This document shows, piece after piece, positions 33,673 to 42,954 of a stretch of 64,000 nucleotides of DNA. The stretch lies in NCBI RefSeq assembly GCF_008727925.1, contig NZ_VTWT01000012.1, positions 62,001 to 126,000 of the forward strand. The letters are read 5' to 3'. How positions within the stretch are numbered: position 1 is the stretch's first letter; the number at the start of each line of letters is the position of its first letter. Source of the DNA: Adhaeribacter soli (GTDB taxonomy: Bacteria > Bacteroidota > Bacteroidia > Cytophagales > Hymenobacteraceae). The notes beneath the pieces are model-generated. The model saw only the letters and a list, made by a program, of their open reading frames with translations. It did not search any database and was not told where the DNA came from. Made by a program: the position numbers and the translations under genes.

Positions 33673-34178
33673 ATACATTCCTTGGAACCAATAAGCAGCT
33701 AATTTAAGTTAAAACACTGTAACTCAAGCAGTAAACCTGCTGCCAGTTAACTAAAAGCAGGTTTGAATACATCTTTTTCAGCAAAAAAAGGAAAGAGACT
33801 GCAACGAAACCGAACTTTTTTCCATCAGGGAACGGTATAGGGCAGGTCGGAAACCAACAGGCTAGTTCTGCCAGCAAGCAATAAAACGCACGATGAAGAA
33901 AATTAGAAATGGGGACCAGAGCAGCATAGCATTATAATTTGTATGCATGCAGAATTATTAAATTAGTATTAAATTTTATAAGTTTATGCCCCAATACCCG
34001 ATTGAATTTGGCGGAAACTCTGAATTTGATTAGGTTTGTACGGGTAGAATAGGCGACTAAACGATTTAAACGGGGAATTTACCCGGATATTTATGGAAGG
34101 ACCGCTTGTAGTACCCATAGATTTGAAAAACAAACAACTAAAACAACCAAAACAATTAAACTTTAATTTTTTACAACA
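33673..34178. other. Long intergenic region before exbB
   Basis: These 506 bases hold a hairpin AAACCTGCT/AGCAGGTTT at 33733-33764 that lacks a T-run, AT-rich sequence, and the exbB promoter at 34007-34038. From the promoter to exbB is a leader of about 130 bases, with no recognised riboswitch. No gene is seen. Confidence 0.6.
34007..34038 (+). promoter_or_regulatory. Promoter of the exb/ton operon
   Basis: TTTG (34007-34010), 20 bases, TAGGTTTG (34031-34038): full Bacteroidota consensus in a 506-base gap, giving a leader of about 130 bases before exbB. Confidence 0.8.
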
Positions 34179-35039
34179 ATGGAAAAAAAGATTGCAGTAA
34201 GCAAAGATGCAACTACAACCACTAACGAAGGCAAATCTAGCGGTCTTTTCGCAACACTTGCTATTCCAATCGCGATTATAGCGTCGATTGCAATTTATAT
34301 GTTCATTTTAGGTAACCCAGCCAACTTCGAAGGCGGCGACCCGAACAATCACCCACTTCCAGGTAACGTATTAGGCATCGTTTATAAAGGCGGTTTCATT
34401 GTACCTATCCTGATCGCCCTGCTTGTAATGGTGTTGGCTTTCGCTATCGAGCGTTACCTTACTATCAGCAAAGCCAAAGGCTCTAAAGGTATTGAAGGTT
34501 TCGTACGTACCGTTCGCATGAAACTGAACCAGCACGACATTAACGGCGCTATTGCTGCCTGCGACGCTCAGAAAGGTTCTGTTGCTAACGTAGTAAAAGC
34601 CGGTCTGTACAAATACAAAGAAATGGCTGTAGACACCAACCTGCCAAAAGATCAGAAAGTACTTGCTATCCAGAAAGAGATCGAAGAAACTACTGCCCTT
34701 GAATTGCCAATGCTGGAGAAAAACCTGGTTATCATTTCAACCATCGCTTCCATTGCAACCCTGGTAGGTCTTATCGGTACGGTACTTGGTATGATCAAAG
34801 CGTTCTCGGCTCTCTCCGCCGGTGGTGCTCCCGATGCAGTAGGTCTGGCAAACGGTATCTCTGAAGCCCTTATCAACACGGCCCTTGGTATTACCGGTTC
34901 TGCTATCGCTATTATTGCTTATAACTTCTTTACAAGCAAAATCGACGAATTAACCTATTCTATCGACGAGGCTGGTTTCTCTATCATCCAAACGTTTGCT
35001 TCCCAGGAAGGAAACACTGTAAAAGCTTACAACGCTTAA
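34179..35039 (+). CDS. exbB: MotA/TolQ/ExbB proton channel family protein
   Basis: The channel subunit that couples the proton gradient to TonB. The 286-residue protein has an N-terminal hydrophobic segment (about residues 24-45), a second (65-90), a cytoplasmic stretch, and the conserved TolQ/ExbB pair of helices with 'IASIATLVGLIGTVLGMIKAF' and 'ISEALINTALGITGSAIAIIAYNFF'. It starts the operon exbB-exbD-exbD-tonB. Codon use (many GTT, GCT, ACC with few rare codons) fits a strongly expressed gene. Confidence 0.93.
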   Translation: MEKKIAVSKDATTTTNEGKSSGLFATLAIPIAIIASIAIYMFILGNPANFEGGDPNNHPLPGNVLGIVYKGGFIVPILIALLVMVLAFAIERYLTISKAKGSKGIEGFVRTVRMKLNQHDINGAIAACDAQKGSVANVVKAGLYKYKEMAVDTNLPKDQKVLAIQKEIEETTALELPMLEKNLVIISTIASIATLVGLIGTVLGMIKAFSALSAGGAPDAVGLANGISEALINTALGITGSAIAIIAYNFFTSKIDELTYSIDEAGFSIIQTFASQEGNTVKAYNA

Positions 35040-35060
35040 TCAAGTAACTGCAAAGAAAAT

Positions 35061-35675
35061 ATGCCTAAAGTTAAAGTACATCGGACCAGTCCTTCACTGG
35101 ACATGACTCCCATGGTTGACTTGGCGTTCTTGCTGGTAACATTCTTTATGCTTACCGCAACACCTTCGCAGGAAGAAAAGTTGATTGTCGATACCCCTTC
35201 TTCTATTTCGGAAATTAAGCTTCCCGAAAAAGACGTTATAACCATAACAATTGGAGGTGACAACCGCGTTTTTTACGGCGTAGATGGCCAGCCGACCAGA
35301 TTAAGGCTGCTCGATAAAATGGGCGCCAAATACAACGTGACCTTTACCGACGAGGAAAAGCGATCTTTTGAACTAATGAACAGTTTCGGCATGCCAATGG
35401 CAAACCTGAAGTCTTACCTGGCCATGACGCCGGAGCAGCGCAAGAAGGTAGCCCAGCCTGGCATTCCTTACGATTCCCTTACGAATGAATTGGGCGACTG
35501 GGTGCTGCAAACGCGTCTTACCAACCCCGATGTGGTAGTGGCTGTTAAAGGCGACGTAAGCACCACCGTACCAACGGTTCAACGGGTTATTGAAGTTCTG
35601 CAGGAGAAAAAGGTAAACCGGTTCAACCTGATTACCGACCTCGAAATGAAACCGTCTAACTACAAAAAGAGATAA
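35061..35675 (+). CDS. exbD: Biopolymer transporter ExbD (first)
   Basis: ExbD forms the helix inside the ExbB pentamer and carries the key membrane Asp. Here SLDMTPMVDLAFLLVTFFML (residues 11-30) contains that Asp in MVDLAF. A periplasmic domain of about 160 residues follows; it is longer than the E. coli one (204 vs 141) with an insertion near residues 85-140. The gene follows exbB by 21 bases and precedes the second exbD by 4 bases, so it is translationally linked. Confidence 0.92.
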   Translation: MPKVKVHRTSPSLDMTPMVDLAFLLVTFFMLTATPSQEEKLIVDTPSSISEIKLPEKDVITITIGGDNRVFYGVDGQPTRLRLLDKMGAKYNVTFTDEEKRSFELMNSFGMPMANLKSYLAMTPEQRKKVAQPGIPYDSLTNELGDWVLQTRLTNPDVVVAVKGDVSTTVPTVQRVIEVLQEKKVNRFNLITDLEMKPSNYKKR

Positions 35676-35679
35676 GAAG

Positions 35680-36219
35680 ATGGCAGAAATACAACCAAAA
35701 GGTGACGGCGGCGGCAAAGGAGGAAAGAAACGGGCTAAGAAAATGTCGACCAAAATCGACATGACACCCATGGTAGACTTAGCATTCCTTTTGCTTACCT
35801 TCTTCATGCTTACCACCACCTTCAACAAGCCGCAGACCATGGAAATAAACATGCCTGTGAAGACGGAAAACAAGGATGAACAAAACGAGTTGAAGGCTTC
35901 TGAAGCGTTGACCGTGATCCTGGGCAAAAATGACAAGATTTATTATTACCAGGGGCTGAACGACGGACAGAACCAACCAGACTTGAAAACCACCGATTAT
36001 TCGGACAAAGGTATCCGGGAAGTTTTACTTGACCTGAATGCCCGTATCCCGAAATTAACGGTGCTGATAAAGCCGGTGAAAACCGCGCGCTACAAAAACG
36101 TAGTGGATATTCTGGATGAAATGAACATTACGAATACCCGCCGTTACGCGCTGGTAGATATGAGCCCGCTTGACGCTAAATTAATGGAAACTGTAACCGG
36201 AGCGCCAGATGGAAAATAA
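35680..36219 (+). CDS. exbD: Biopolymer transporter ExbD (second)
   Basis: A 179-residue paralogue. After a Gly/Lys-rich cytoplasmic tail (KGDGGGKGGKKRAKK), the membrane helix KIDMTPMVDLAFLLLTFFML carries the conserved Asp. The periplasmic domain ends with 'VVDILDEMNITNTRRYALVD', the usual closing pattern. Having two different ExbD proteins in one operon, as is frequent in Bacteroidota, suggests a mixed ExbD dimer. Its end overlaps the tonB start by 11 bases. Confidence 0.92.
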   Translation: MAEIQPKGDGGGKGGKKRAKKMSTKIDMTPMVDLAFLLLTFFMLTTTFNKPQTMEINMPVKTENKDEQNELKASEALTVILGKNDKIYYYQGLNDGQNQPDLKTTDYSDKGIREVLLDLNARIPKLTVLIKPVKTARYKNVVDILDEMNITNTRRYALVDMSPLDAKLMETVTGAPDGK

Positions 36220-37027
36220 GAATTATGCGAACGCTACGCTCGACGACATTGTTTTTGAGGGGCGAAACCGGGAGTACGGAGCCTATGTGCTTCGCCAGGT
36301 TTACAACAAGCACGTAACCCGTGGCTTATTCATAGCCATTGCTGTGTTTATCCTTTGTCTGGCCGCACCGGTAATTTCAAAACACCTGTTCCCGGAAGAG
36401 GAAGTAGTGCAGGAAATAGTAACTGTTGATGTGAACACGCTGGCAGAACCGCCACCGATCGACAAAGCTACCCCACCACCACCGCCACCACCAGTGGAGC
36501 CGCCACCGCCACCAGTAGCCAAAACCATTAAGTTTACGCCACCGGTAGTTAAAAAAGACGAGGAGGTTCGGAAGGAAGAAGTGCCGGATATCGATAAGAT
36601 TAAGGAAGCCCAGGTGGACGTAAAAACCCAGGAAGGTGACCCGAACGCCAAGCCTGACCTTTCCGGCCTGGAAGGTAACGGTAACGCAGTAGTTCAGGAG
36701 GTAGTGGAAGAAGAAATTTTCCTTGCCGTAGAACAACCTGCCGAATTCCCGGGCGGAAATGCCGAAATGTATAAATGGCTGCAGAAAAATATCAGATACC
36801 CGGATTTAGCACGACGCAGTGGTATTGAAGGCCGGGTAATGGTACAGTTTGTAGTAGACCAGCAGGGCCAAATCTCCGATATCAACGTTTTACGTGATCC
36901 GGGAGGAGGAACCAAAGAAGAAGCTATCCGCGTAATGAAAGCTATGCCGAAGTGGACTCCGCCTAAACAAAATGGCCGCTCTGTAAAACAGCGCATGGTA
37001 ATCCCGATCAGCTTTAAACTGGGCTAA
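36209..37027 (+). CDS. tonB: Energy transducer TonB (first)
   Basis: TonB transmits energy across the periplasm to TonB-dependent (SusC-like) outer-membrane transporters. The 272-residue protein begins with a cytoplasmic tail of about 35 residues (DDIVFEGRNREYGAYVLRQ), then a membrane helix (38-58), a Pro-rich linker (TPPPPPPPVEPPPPPVAKT), and the C-terminal TonB domain (about 185-272: YPDLARRSGIEGRVMVQFVV, AIRVMKAMPKWTPPKQNG). It overlaps exbD and ends at a strong terminator. Confidence 0.95.
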   Translation: MENKNYANATLDDIVFEGRNREYGAYVLRQVYNKHVTRGLFIAIAVFILCLAAPVISKHLFPEEEVVQEIVTVDVNTLAEPPPIDKATPPPPPPPVEPPPPPVAKTIKFTPPVVKKDEEVRKEEVPDIDKIKEAQVDVKTQEGDPNAKPDLSGLEGNGNAVVQEVVEEEIFLAVEQPAEFPGGNAEMYKWLQKNIRYPDLARRSGIEGRVMVQFVVDQQGQISDINVLRDPGGGTKEEAIRVMKAMPKWTPPKQNGRSVKQRMVIPISFKLG

Positions 37028-37059
37028 TACAAGCCTGTTAAATAAGTGATCCAATAATG

Positions 37060-37091
37060 AAAAAGCCCCGGAAAACTCCGGGGCTTTTTTT
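37060..37091 (+). terminator. Terminator of the exb-ton operon
   Basis: Stem AAAAGCCCCGG/CCGGGGCTTTT (37060-37071 with 37078-37091) with T-run. Confidence 0.9.
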
Positions 37092-37309
37092 ATGCCCAAT
37101 CGGCAAACGCATGAGCAGATTAGCATTAGCAAAATAATTTTAGGCCTTATAACAACATTGCCTTAAACACAGGCGTTTTCTATTTAAAGCAGGCAGGTTC
37201 TGGGGCAAACAAAAATGCAGGCGTTTACGGATGCGGATAAGTGGGTTTGCAAGGGACTGGCAATGGCGCGATTTCGTTACCTATCTATAACCTTTAACCG
37301 ATTCGCCAA

Positions 37310-38119
37310 ATGAAAACCATCAACTATGCTTCCGCCTCGCTCGACGACATTGTATTCGAAGGGCGCAACCACGCTTACGGCGCGTACCTGCTCCGTAAAA
37401 CCTACCACCAGCACCTGGAACGCGGCTTTCTGGCTGCGATATCGGTTTTCATGCTGCTCATTGCTATTCCCCTGGTTAAGAACCAGCTTTTCCCGCAACC
37501 TTTTGTCATTGAACCGCAACCTGTTCAGCCCGGCACTTCTTTTATTGAGATAGAGCTTCCGGATATTAAACCGGTAACGCCACCGGTAGACCAGCCCTTA
37601 ACTCCGCCTCAGAAAATAGAGACCACCAAATTCACAACCCCCGTGGTTACCGCTACCATTACCAAGCCGAGCGAGATACCTACGCAGCAAGCGCTTAGCC
37701 AAACCAACGTGGGCACCACCACCCAAACCGGCGATAAAGAAGGCATAGCGCCAATAGAAACGCCCGTAGCAGGAACCGCACCCGCTTTGCCGGCAGCGAA
37801 CACCGAAGTGCTTACCCACGCCGAACAAATGCCGGAATTCCCCGGCGGGTATGCGGCTTTGCAAAAATATCTGTCTTCCGAGATGAGGTATCCGGCGCTG
37901 GCTTCCAGAAACAATGTGGAGGGTACGGTAATTTTATCTTTCGTGGTAAATGCGCTGGGCGAAATCTCTGATATCCAGGTGTTGAAATCCTTAGGCGCCG
38001 GTACCGACGAAGAAGCCAAACGGGTTATAAAATCGATGCCGCGCTGGAATCCGGGAAAAAATAACGGCATTGCGGTTAATGTACGCTTTGTAATCCCCGT
38101 CAGATTTGCCCTGAAATAA
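37310..38119 (+). CDS. tonB: Energy transducer TonB (second)
   Basis: A 269-residue paralogue of the previous gene: same N-terminal tail (LDDIVFEGRNHAYGAYLLRK), membrane helix about 40-60, a linker that is Thr/Gln/Pro-rich rather than poly-Pro, and a C-terminal TonB domain (YPALASRNNVEGTVILSFVV, AKRVIKSMPRWNPGKNNG). The two genes arose by duplication with the linker changing most. It lies beyond a terminator and has no matching exb genes, so it may be regulated separately and share ExbBD. Confidence 0.94.
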   Translation: MKTINYASASLDDIVFEGRNHAYGAYLLRKTYHQHLERGFLAAISVFMLLIAIPLVKNQLFPQPFVIEPQPVQPGTSFIEIELPDIKPVTPPVDQPLTPPQKIETTKFTTPVVTATITKPSEIPTQQALSQTNVGTTTQTGDKEGIAPIETPVAGTAPALPAANTEVLTHAEQMPEFPGGYAALQKYLSSEMRYPALASRNNVEGTVILSFVVNALGEISDIQVLKSLGAGTDEEAKRVIKSMPRWNPGKNNGIAVNVRFVIPVRFALK

Positions 38120-38139
38120 AAAACAGTATGCTTTAAGCA

Positions 38140-38181
38140 GAAAAACTCTGGGCCGGAAACGGTTCCGGAGTTTTGTTTTTT
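38140..38181 (+). terminator. Terminator-like hairpin
   Basis: Stem AAAACTC...CCGG/CCGG..AGTTTT with imperfect pairing, followed by T-rich GTTTTTTAAT, about 20 bases after the second tonB stop. Confidence 0.65.
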
Positions 38182-38356
38182 AATCCTGGTAAGGTATTTC
38201 CGGAGATGCCAGGATGAAGCCCTGCTTTTTGCAAAAGAAACAAAAAGCTAAAATTAACGTGAAGCATAATAGGGCAGAAAAAAGGCAATTTAAAGCCGGC
38301 TTCTTTTAACTTTACGCTGTAAAAACAGTATCCTTTTCCTAAAAAAAGTAAAACCC

Positions 38357-38611
38357 ATGTTCGAACCCTCTCACCGGAATCCGGAAAGCAAATACACCCG
38401 TTTCCTCCGCATCTTTACCTTAATCATGACCCTGCTGTATCCGGCGCTCGGCATTTTCCTGATCTTTTCTTCCCAGGAGCAGGTGCGGCTCGATGAGAAT
38501 ATAAAGTTGATCCTGGGTATTGTGCTGCTCATTTATGGCATTATCCGCTTTGTGCGGGTGTATAAGCAACATTTTAAGCCGCGCCGCGACCGGTTCTCAA
38601 ACGAAGAATAA
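38357..38611 (+). CDS. Small two-helix membrane protein
   Basis: An 84-residue protein with two hydrophobic segments (about 20-40 and 50-67) separated by SSQEQVRLDENI, and a basic C-terminal tail (KQHFKPRRDRFSNEE). Both ends are likely cytoplasmic. It sits between tonB and the PstS-like gene. I do not recognise a function; it may be a conserved partner of this locus. Confidence 0.75.
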   Translation: MFEPSHRNPESKYTRFLRIFTLIMTLLYPALGIFLIFSSQEQVRLDENIKLILGIVLLIYGIIRFVRVYKQHFKPRRDRFSNEE

Positions 38612-38709
38612 TCTGCCTGGTGAAACGTTATAGTAAAGAAACAAAAGGTGTTAGCCCGCGGCGACCGAAAACAATGTTTCCGGCGCTGCCGTGATTTGCC
38701 TTTAATTAT

Positions 38710-38717
38710 TAGATTTG
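38710..38717 (+). promoter_or_regulatory. -7 element TAGATTTG
   Basis: Exact consensus, 35 bases before ATG 38753; the nearest TTTG upstream is only 11 bases away, so -33 is unclear. It excludes the longer reading from 38648. Confidence 0.55.
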
Positions 38718-38752
38718 TGCCACCAACTTCCGGCAATTACGTTTTAGCCACT

Positions 38753-39712
38753 ATGAAAAAATTTGCTGCATCTTGCATGCCTTTCCTTTTAGGCAGTTTT
38801 TTAACCCTCTCGCTGGGCAGCTGCAACCAGGATCAAAAGACAGCCGGCACGCTGGACACCCCTACTTCCGGCACCATTAAGATCAGCGCCGACGAGTCTT
38901 TCCAGCCGGTAGTAGAAGCGCAGCTCAGCGTATTCCACCGCAATTATAAAAATGCGAAAGTAACGGCTTCCTATAAACCCGAAGGCCAGGTAATTCAGGA
39001 CCTGCTTCAGGACAGTGCCCGGGTAGTAATTGTATCGCGCCAGCTTACGCCCCCAGAACTGAAGGTTTTTGAAAATGCAAAGATCACCCCGCGCGTTACC
39101 CGCATTGCCTACGATGGCGTGGCCCTGATCCTGCACCCCGAAAACCGCGATACCCTGCTTTCCTTACCCCAATTGAAAGAAATTTTCACCGGCAAGGCAA
39201 GCTCCTGGAAACAAGTGAACCCGGCTTCGACGCTTGGCGACATTACCATTGTTTTCGATAATAATAATTCCGGCACCGCCCGCTTTGTACAGGATTCCAT
39301 AACCGGCAAGCAGCCGCTTTCCCAGAAAGCCTATGCCTCGCAGTCAAGCCCGGCGGTTATCGATTATGTAGCCCAGAACAAAAATGCGATCGGCGTGATC
39401 GGGACCAACTGGATCAGCGATTTTGATGACAGCACGGTAGTCGGTTTTATAAACCGGATAAAAGTAGTGGCCGTGGGCCGAAAAACCGCTCCCACCGATC
39501 CGGACAGTTATTACCAGCCTTACCAGGCTTACCTTGTGCAGGGCAATTATCCGTTGCGGCGCGAAGTTTTTACCATCAGCCGGGAAGCCCGGGCCGGACT
39601 TGGCACGGGGTTTGTCTCCTTCGTTTCCGGCGATAAAGGCCAGCGCATTATGCTTAAAGCCGGCCTGGCGCCTGCCCGCGGAGTAGTTCGGCTGGTAGAA
39701 GTAAAAAAATAA
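38753..39712 (+). CDS. PstS-like substrate-binding lipoprotein
   Basis: A 320-residue periplasmic binding protein of the phosphate-binding (PstS/PBP-like) class: lipobox LGSC (signal MKKFAASCMPFLLGSFLTLSLG), 'GTIKISADESFQPVVEAQ' opening lobe, 'LKEIFTGKASSWKQV' and 'NNSGTARFVQD' phosphate-contact-type motif, and 'NKNAIGVIGTNWI'. No pst ABC transporter genes are present, so it may feed phosphate or another anion to a different system or act as a sensor. It is followed 54 bases later by a TPR protein, and the pair sits downstream of the TonB genes, an arrangement I associate with Bacteroidota. Confidence 0.88.
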   Translation: MKKFAASCMPFLLGSFLTLSLGSCNQDQKTAGTLDTPTSGTIKISADESFQPVVEAQLSVFHRNYKNAKVTASYKPEGQVIQDLLQDSARVVIVSRQLTPPELKVFENAKITPRVTRIAYDGVALILHPENRDTLLSLPQLKEIFTGKASSWKQVNPASTLGDITIVFDNNNSGTARFVQDSITGKQPLSQKAYASQSSPAVIDYVAQNKNAIGVIGTNWISDFDDSTVVGFINRIKVVAVGRKTAPTDPDSYYQPYQAYLVQGNYPLRREVFTISREARAGLGTGFVSFVSGDKGQRIMLKAGLAPARGVVRLVEVKK

Positions 39713-39766
39713 CCCTTTTTTTCTGTAAATAATTAATAATTGCTAATACACCCAAAAACAAACAAC

Positions 39767-41371
39767 ATGACAAAGAACTGGAAATATGCGCTCCTGATTA
39801 CCGGCATTTTCTCCACCTCTTCTGCTATTGGCCAGACCTTGCAGGATGGCAGAAAGGCAATGGAAAAAGACCAGTACCAGGATGCTAAGAAGATCCTTTT
39901 AAAAGTAGTTAAAGCCGATAATAACGAAATTAACAATATTGCCCTCGGCGATGCTTACCTGAAAGCCGGCCAGCCGGACTCAGCCGTTTTCTACTACAAC
40001 CAGGCCGCTTCCAAAAATGCGAAGTCTGCCCTGGGTATGGCCGCGGCTGGTAAAGCGGCCCTGGTTAGAAATGATTTAACCCAGGCCGAAAGCAAGTTTG
40101 CCGATGCATTAAAACGCTCTAAATCGAAAGATGCCGAAGTACTACTGACCATTGGTTCTGCTTACATCGATACCGATAAAAACCTTGGCCGTGGCATCGA
40201 GAACCTCAATAAGGCCCTTGCCCTGAATAACAAGAATGCGGCAGCTTACGTGAAACTCGGCGATGCATATTTGAAGCAAAACGACGGCGGTAAAGCCATG
40301 TCTGCTTACGAGAATGCCATTCGGGCCGACAACAACTACATTCTGGGCCACTTGCGCAAAGGGCAGCTGAGCGTGCGTTCCCGTAACTACAACGAAGCAC
40401 AAACTGCCTACACTAGCGCAATCCAGATCGACCCGAATTACGCACCGGCGTACCGCGACCTGGGCGAACTTTACTACTTTGTAGGCAAATACGACTTGGC
40501 GCTTCAGAATTACAAAAAGTACGTGGAGATGGCCGGCAAAACCCCGGAAACCCGCGCGGTTTACGCTTCCTTCCTGTTCCTGACCAAAGATTATAAAGGT
40601 ACCATTGCCGAAGCCGAAGAGGTTCTGAAAAAAGACCCGAATAACCTTACCATGAAGCGCCTGCTGGCTTACTCTTACTACGAAACCGGCCAGTACGATC
40701 AAGCCCAAGCTGCTATGCAGGATTACTTTAAAACTGCTCCGGCCGACAAGCTGCTTTCTTCCGACTACGAGTACCAGGGTAAAATTCTGGCCAAAGCCGA
40801 TAAAAACCAGGAAGCCCTTACCAGCCTGAACAAAGCCCTGGAAATGGATTCTACGCGCGCCGACCTTCGTTACGATATTGCCCAAATCTACGTAAAGCAG
40901 AATAACCTGCCGAAAGCGATCTCGATGTACCGCAACAAACTGAAAACAGGCAAACCAACCAATACTGATTATTACTACCTGGGCTCCTTGTACGATCAGT
41001 CTAAAAACTACCGTTCAGCTGACAGCTTATACGCCCTGATTACGGTGAACAACCCTACGTATGCGCAAGCCTACCTGTGGAGAGCCCGCTCGAACTCCAA
41101 CCTCGATCCGGAATCGAAACAAGGCCTGGCCAAACCGCATTACGAAAAATACATTGAACTGGCCTCCGCCGATAAAGCTAAAAACAAAGACGGTTTAGTG
41201 GAAGCAAATTATTACCTGGGCTATTACTATTACCTGAAAAACGACAAAGCTAAAGCCAACGCTCACCTGAAAGAAGTACTGGCTTTAGACCCGACCAACA
41301 AGCAGGCCAAAACCTTGCAGGGCGTACTTTCCGGCGCTGATACCAAATCGAAAAGCAAAAGCAAGAAGTAA
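39767..41371 (+). CDS. Periplasmic TPR-repeat protein
   Basis: A 534-residue protein with a signal peptide ending near AIGQ (residue 23) and about twelve tetratricopeptide repeats (A...YKLGDAYLKQNDGGKAMSAYENAI-type helices) running to the C-terminus, then a Lys/Ser tail KSKSKSKK. TPR arrays bind other proteins; a role in periplasmic complex assembly is likely. Reading from the upstream TTG 39740 would add nine residues, but ATG 39767 directly precedes the signal peptide. It ends at a terminator. Confidence 0.9.
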   Translation: MTKNWKYALLITGIFSTSSAIGQTLQDGRKAMEKDQYQDAKKILLKVVKADNNEINNIALGDAYLKAGQPDSAVFYYNQAASKNAKSALGMAAAGKAALVRNDLTQAESKFADALKRSKSKDAEVLLTIGSAYIDTDKNLGRGIENLNKALALNNKNAAAYVKLGDAYLKQNDGGKAMSAYENAIRADNNYILGHLRKGQLSVRSRNYNEAQTAYTSAIQIDPNYAPAYRDLGELYYFVGKYDLALQNYKKYVEMAGKTPETRAVYASFLFLTKDYKGTIAEAEEVLKKDPNNLTMKRLLAYSYYETGQYDQAQAAMQDYFKTAPADKLLSSDYEYQGKILAKADKNQEALTSLNKALEMDSTRADLRYDIAQIYVKQNNLPKAISMYRNKLKTGKPTNTDYYYLGSLYDQSKNYRSADSLYALITVNNPTYAQAYLWRARSNSNLDPESKQGLAKPHYEKYIELASADKAKNKDGLVEANYYLGYYYYLKNDKAKANAHLKEVLALDPTNKQAKTLQGVLSGADTKSKSKSKK

Positions 41372-41389
41372 GAAATTGCTTATTCATGT

Positions 41390-41420
41390 AAAAAGCCCGC
41401 CTGAAAAGGCGGGCTTTTTT
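41390..41420 (+). terminator. Terminator after the TPR gene
   Basis: Stem AAAAGCCCGCCT/AGGCGGGCTTTT with GAAA loop (41391-41402 with 41407-41418) and T-run. Confidence 0.9.
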
Positions 41421-41541
41421 GTTGATGTAATTTAACTGCCGTTGTTGGTAAAAACACCAACAACTTCTTTTGAGCAATTTCACTAAACAATTTCGGTTGT
41501 TGGTGAAAACACCATAGCCGTCAGGTCAAGCCAATTTATTG

Positions 41542-41658
41542 GGTCATCCGAACGAAGTTGAGGGAACTATCGCATACCGCCGAGCGAAAGGCATTTATTG
41601 CTACGCTCAAATACCATAGTAGTACCAGATAGTTTCTTCGGCTTCGCTCAGAATGACC
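41542..41658. repeat. Foldback repeat, family GGTCATCCGAACGAAGTTG
   Basis: Arms 41542-41571 and 41628-41658 (GGTCATCC...AACTATC against its complement) are about 30 bases with several mismatches around a 56-base spacer. The core is like the common GTCATTCTGAGCGAAGCCGAAG word; a short related foldback is at 60355-60414. Two direct TTGTTGGTxAAAACACCA words lie at 41444-41461 and 41495-41512, before it. Rest of the gap 41421-41783: no gene. Confidence 0.8.
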
Positions 41659-41783
41659 AACTTTTTAGCCTACCGACTATATTGACAAAACATTATCAGG
41701 CCTGAACGAACTTCCGGAAAGTGCTGAATAGCTTCTATTTTCACGAATTATGAAACGGTACCTAAACCGGCATAAAAACTACC

Positions 41784-42839
41784 CTAATCTGCATACAACT
41801 CCCATTTGGCAAGCGCCTGAACGAAGTCTTCGGGAAATTCAGAGGAAAACTGCAGGAATTCTTTTGTTTTCGGGTGAATAAAACCTAAGGATTGGGCATG
41901 TAGGGCCTGGCGGGGAATAATTTTAAACGCATTCTCTACAAAAGCCTTATAGGAACCGGTAGGCTGCCCCTGCAGGATCTTGTCGCCGCCGTAGGTGGCA
42001 TCGCTGAAAAGCGGATGGCCCAGGTATTTCATATGCGCCCGGATCTGGTGCGATCGCCCGGTTTCCAGGTTGCATTTCACCAGCGATACATACTTAAAGG
42101 TTTTTATTACCTCGTAATGCGTAACAGCGTGTTTGCCTTGCTCCCCGTTCGGATACACGCTCATTACCCTCCGGTCTTTCAGGCTACGCCCTACGTGCCC
42201 CGTAATGGTTCCTTTCTTCTCCTTCGGCACGCCCCAAACCAAGGCATAATAGGTTCTTTCTATGGAATGGTCGTAGAACTGCCGGGCCAGGTAGGTCATG
42301 GCAAATTCAGTTTTAGCAATTACCAATAGGCCGGAAGTGTCTTTATCGATGCGGTGCACCAAACCGGGTCGGATAGTGCCATTGCGGCTGGTGGGCAGAT
42401 TATTTAAATAAAACGAAAGCGCATTTACCAAAGTACCGGTCCAGTTGCCGTAAGCCGGGTGCACTACCATGCCCGCTGGTTTGTTTACCAGCAGCAATTC
42501 CTCGTCTTCGTAAACAATATTAAGGGGAATATCTTCCGGAACTACTTCGGTATCGCGCGGCGGATCGGGCAGCGTAATGGTAATGACATCGAGGGGCTTT
42601 ACCTTATAACTCGATTTTATAGCCTTGTTGTTAACCAGAATGGTATGCGCTTCAATGGCATTCTGAATCTTATTCCGGGTGGCATGCGGCAGTCGGTCCA
42701 TCAGAAATTTATCTATCCGGAGCAGGCTTTGCTTCTTATCGATTACAATGCGGTAATGCTCGTATAATTCATCCGAATCCAGATCATGGTTTTCGTCCAG
42801 AAGGTTATCTTCTTCCAGCGGTTCGGCGTCCATCATCAT
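41784..42839 (-). CDS. RluA/RluD-family pseudouridine synthase
   Basis: It converts uridine to pseudouridine in 23S rRNA or tRNA. The 351 residues have an acidic N-terminal tail, an S4 RNA-binding domain (about 36-95: LRIDKFLMDRLPHATRNKIQ) and the synthase domain with catalytic HRIDKDTSGLLVIAKT and 'TGRSHQIRAHMKYLGHPLFSD'. The S4-plus-RluD order and length fit RluD best, but RluA-type paralogues are alike, so the exact target is unproved. It follows the OmpH genes across a terminator. Confidence 0.92.
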   Translation of the reverse strand: MMMDAEPLEEDNLLDENHDLDSDELYEHYRIVIDKKQSLLRIDKFLMDRLPHATRNKIQNAIEAHTILVNNKAIKSSYKVKPLDVITITLPDPPRDTEVVPEDIPLNIVYEDEELLLVNKPAGMVVHPAYGNWTGTLVNALSFYLNNLPTSRNGTIRPGLVHRIDKDTSGLLVIAKTEFAMTYLARQFYDHSIERTYYALVWGVPKEKKGTITGHVGRSLKDRRVMSVYPNGEQGKHAVTHYEVIKTFKYVSLVKCNLETGRSHQIRAHMKYLGHPLFSDATYGGDKILQGQPTGSYKAFVENAFKIIPRQALHAQSLGFIHPKTKEFLQFSSEFPEDFVQALAKWELYAD

Positions 42840-42894
42840 AAGGGTATGGTTTTTAAACTGAAAAGTATAGCGTTTGGGGGCTTCAGCGGGTTCT

Positions 42895-42930
42895 ATAAAA
42901 AGGAAAGCCGGCGCAGGTGCGTCGGCTTTC
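42895..42930 (-). terminator. Terminator of the uppS-bamA-ompH operon
   Basis: Minus-strand stem GGAAAGCCG.../...CGGCTTTCC (42901-42930) runs into CTTTTTAT, 25 bases beyond the stop of the last OmpH gene. Confidence 0.85.
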
Positions 42931-42954
42931 CGGGTATTGTTCCAGGAAAAGAAA

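Noticed and set aside
33733-33764. Terminator after mazG
   Set aside because: A 9-base stem is present but no T-run follows, so termination there is doubtful.
38753-39712. PstS-like gene as part of a phosphate ABC transporter
   Set aside because: No pstC, pstA, pstB or phoU is in the neighbourhood.
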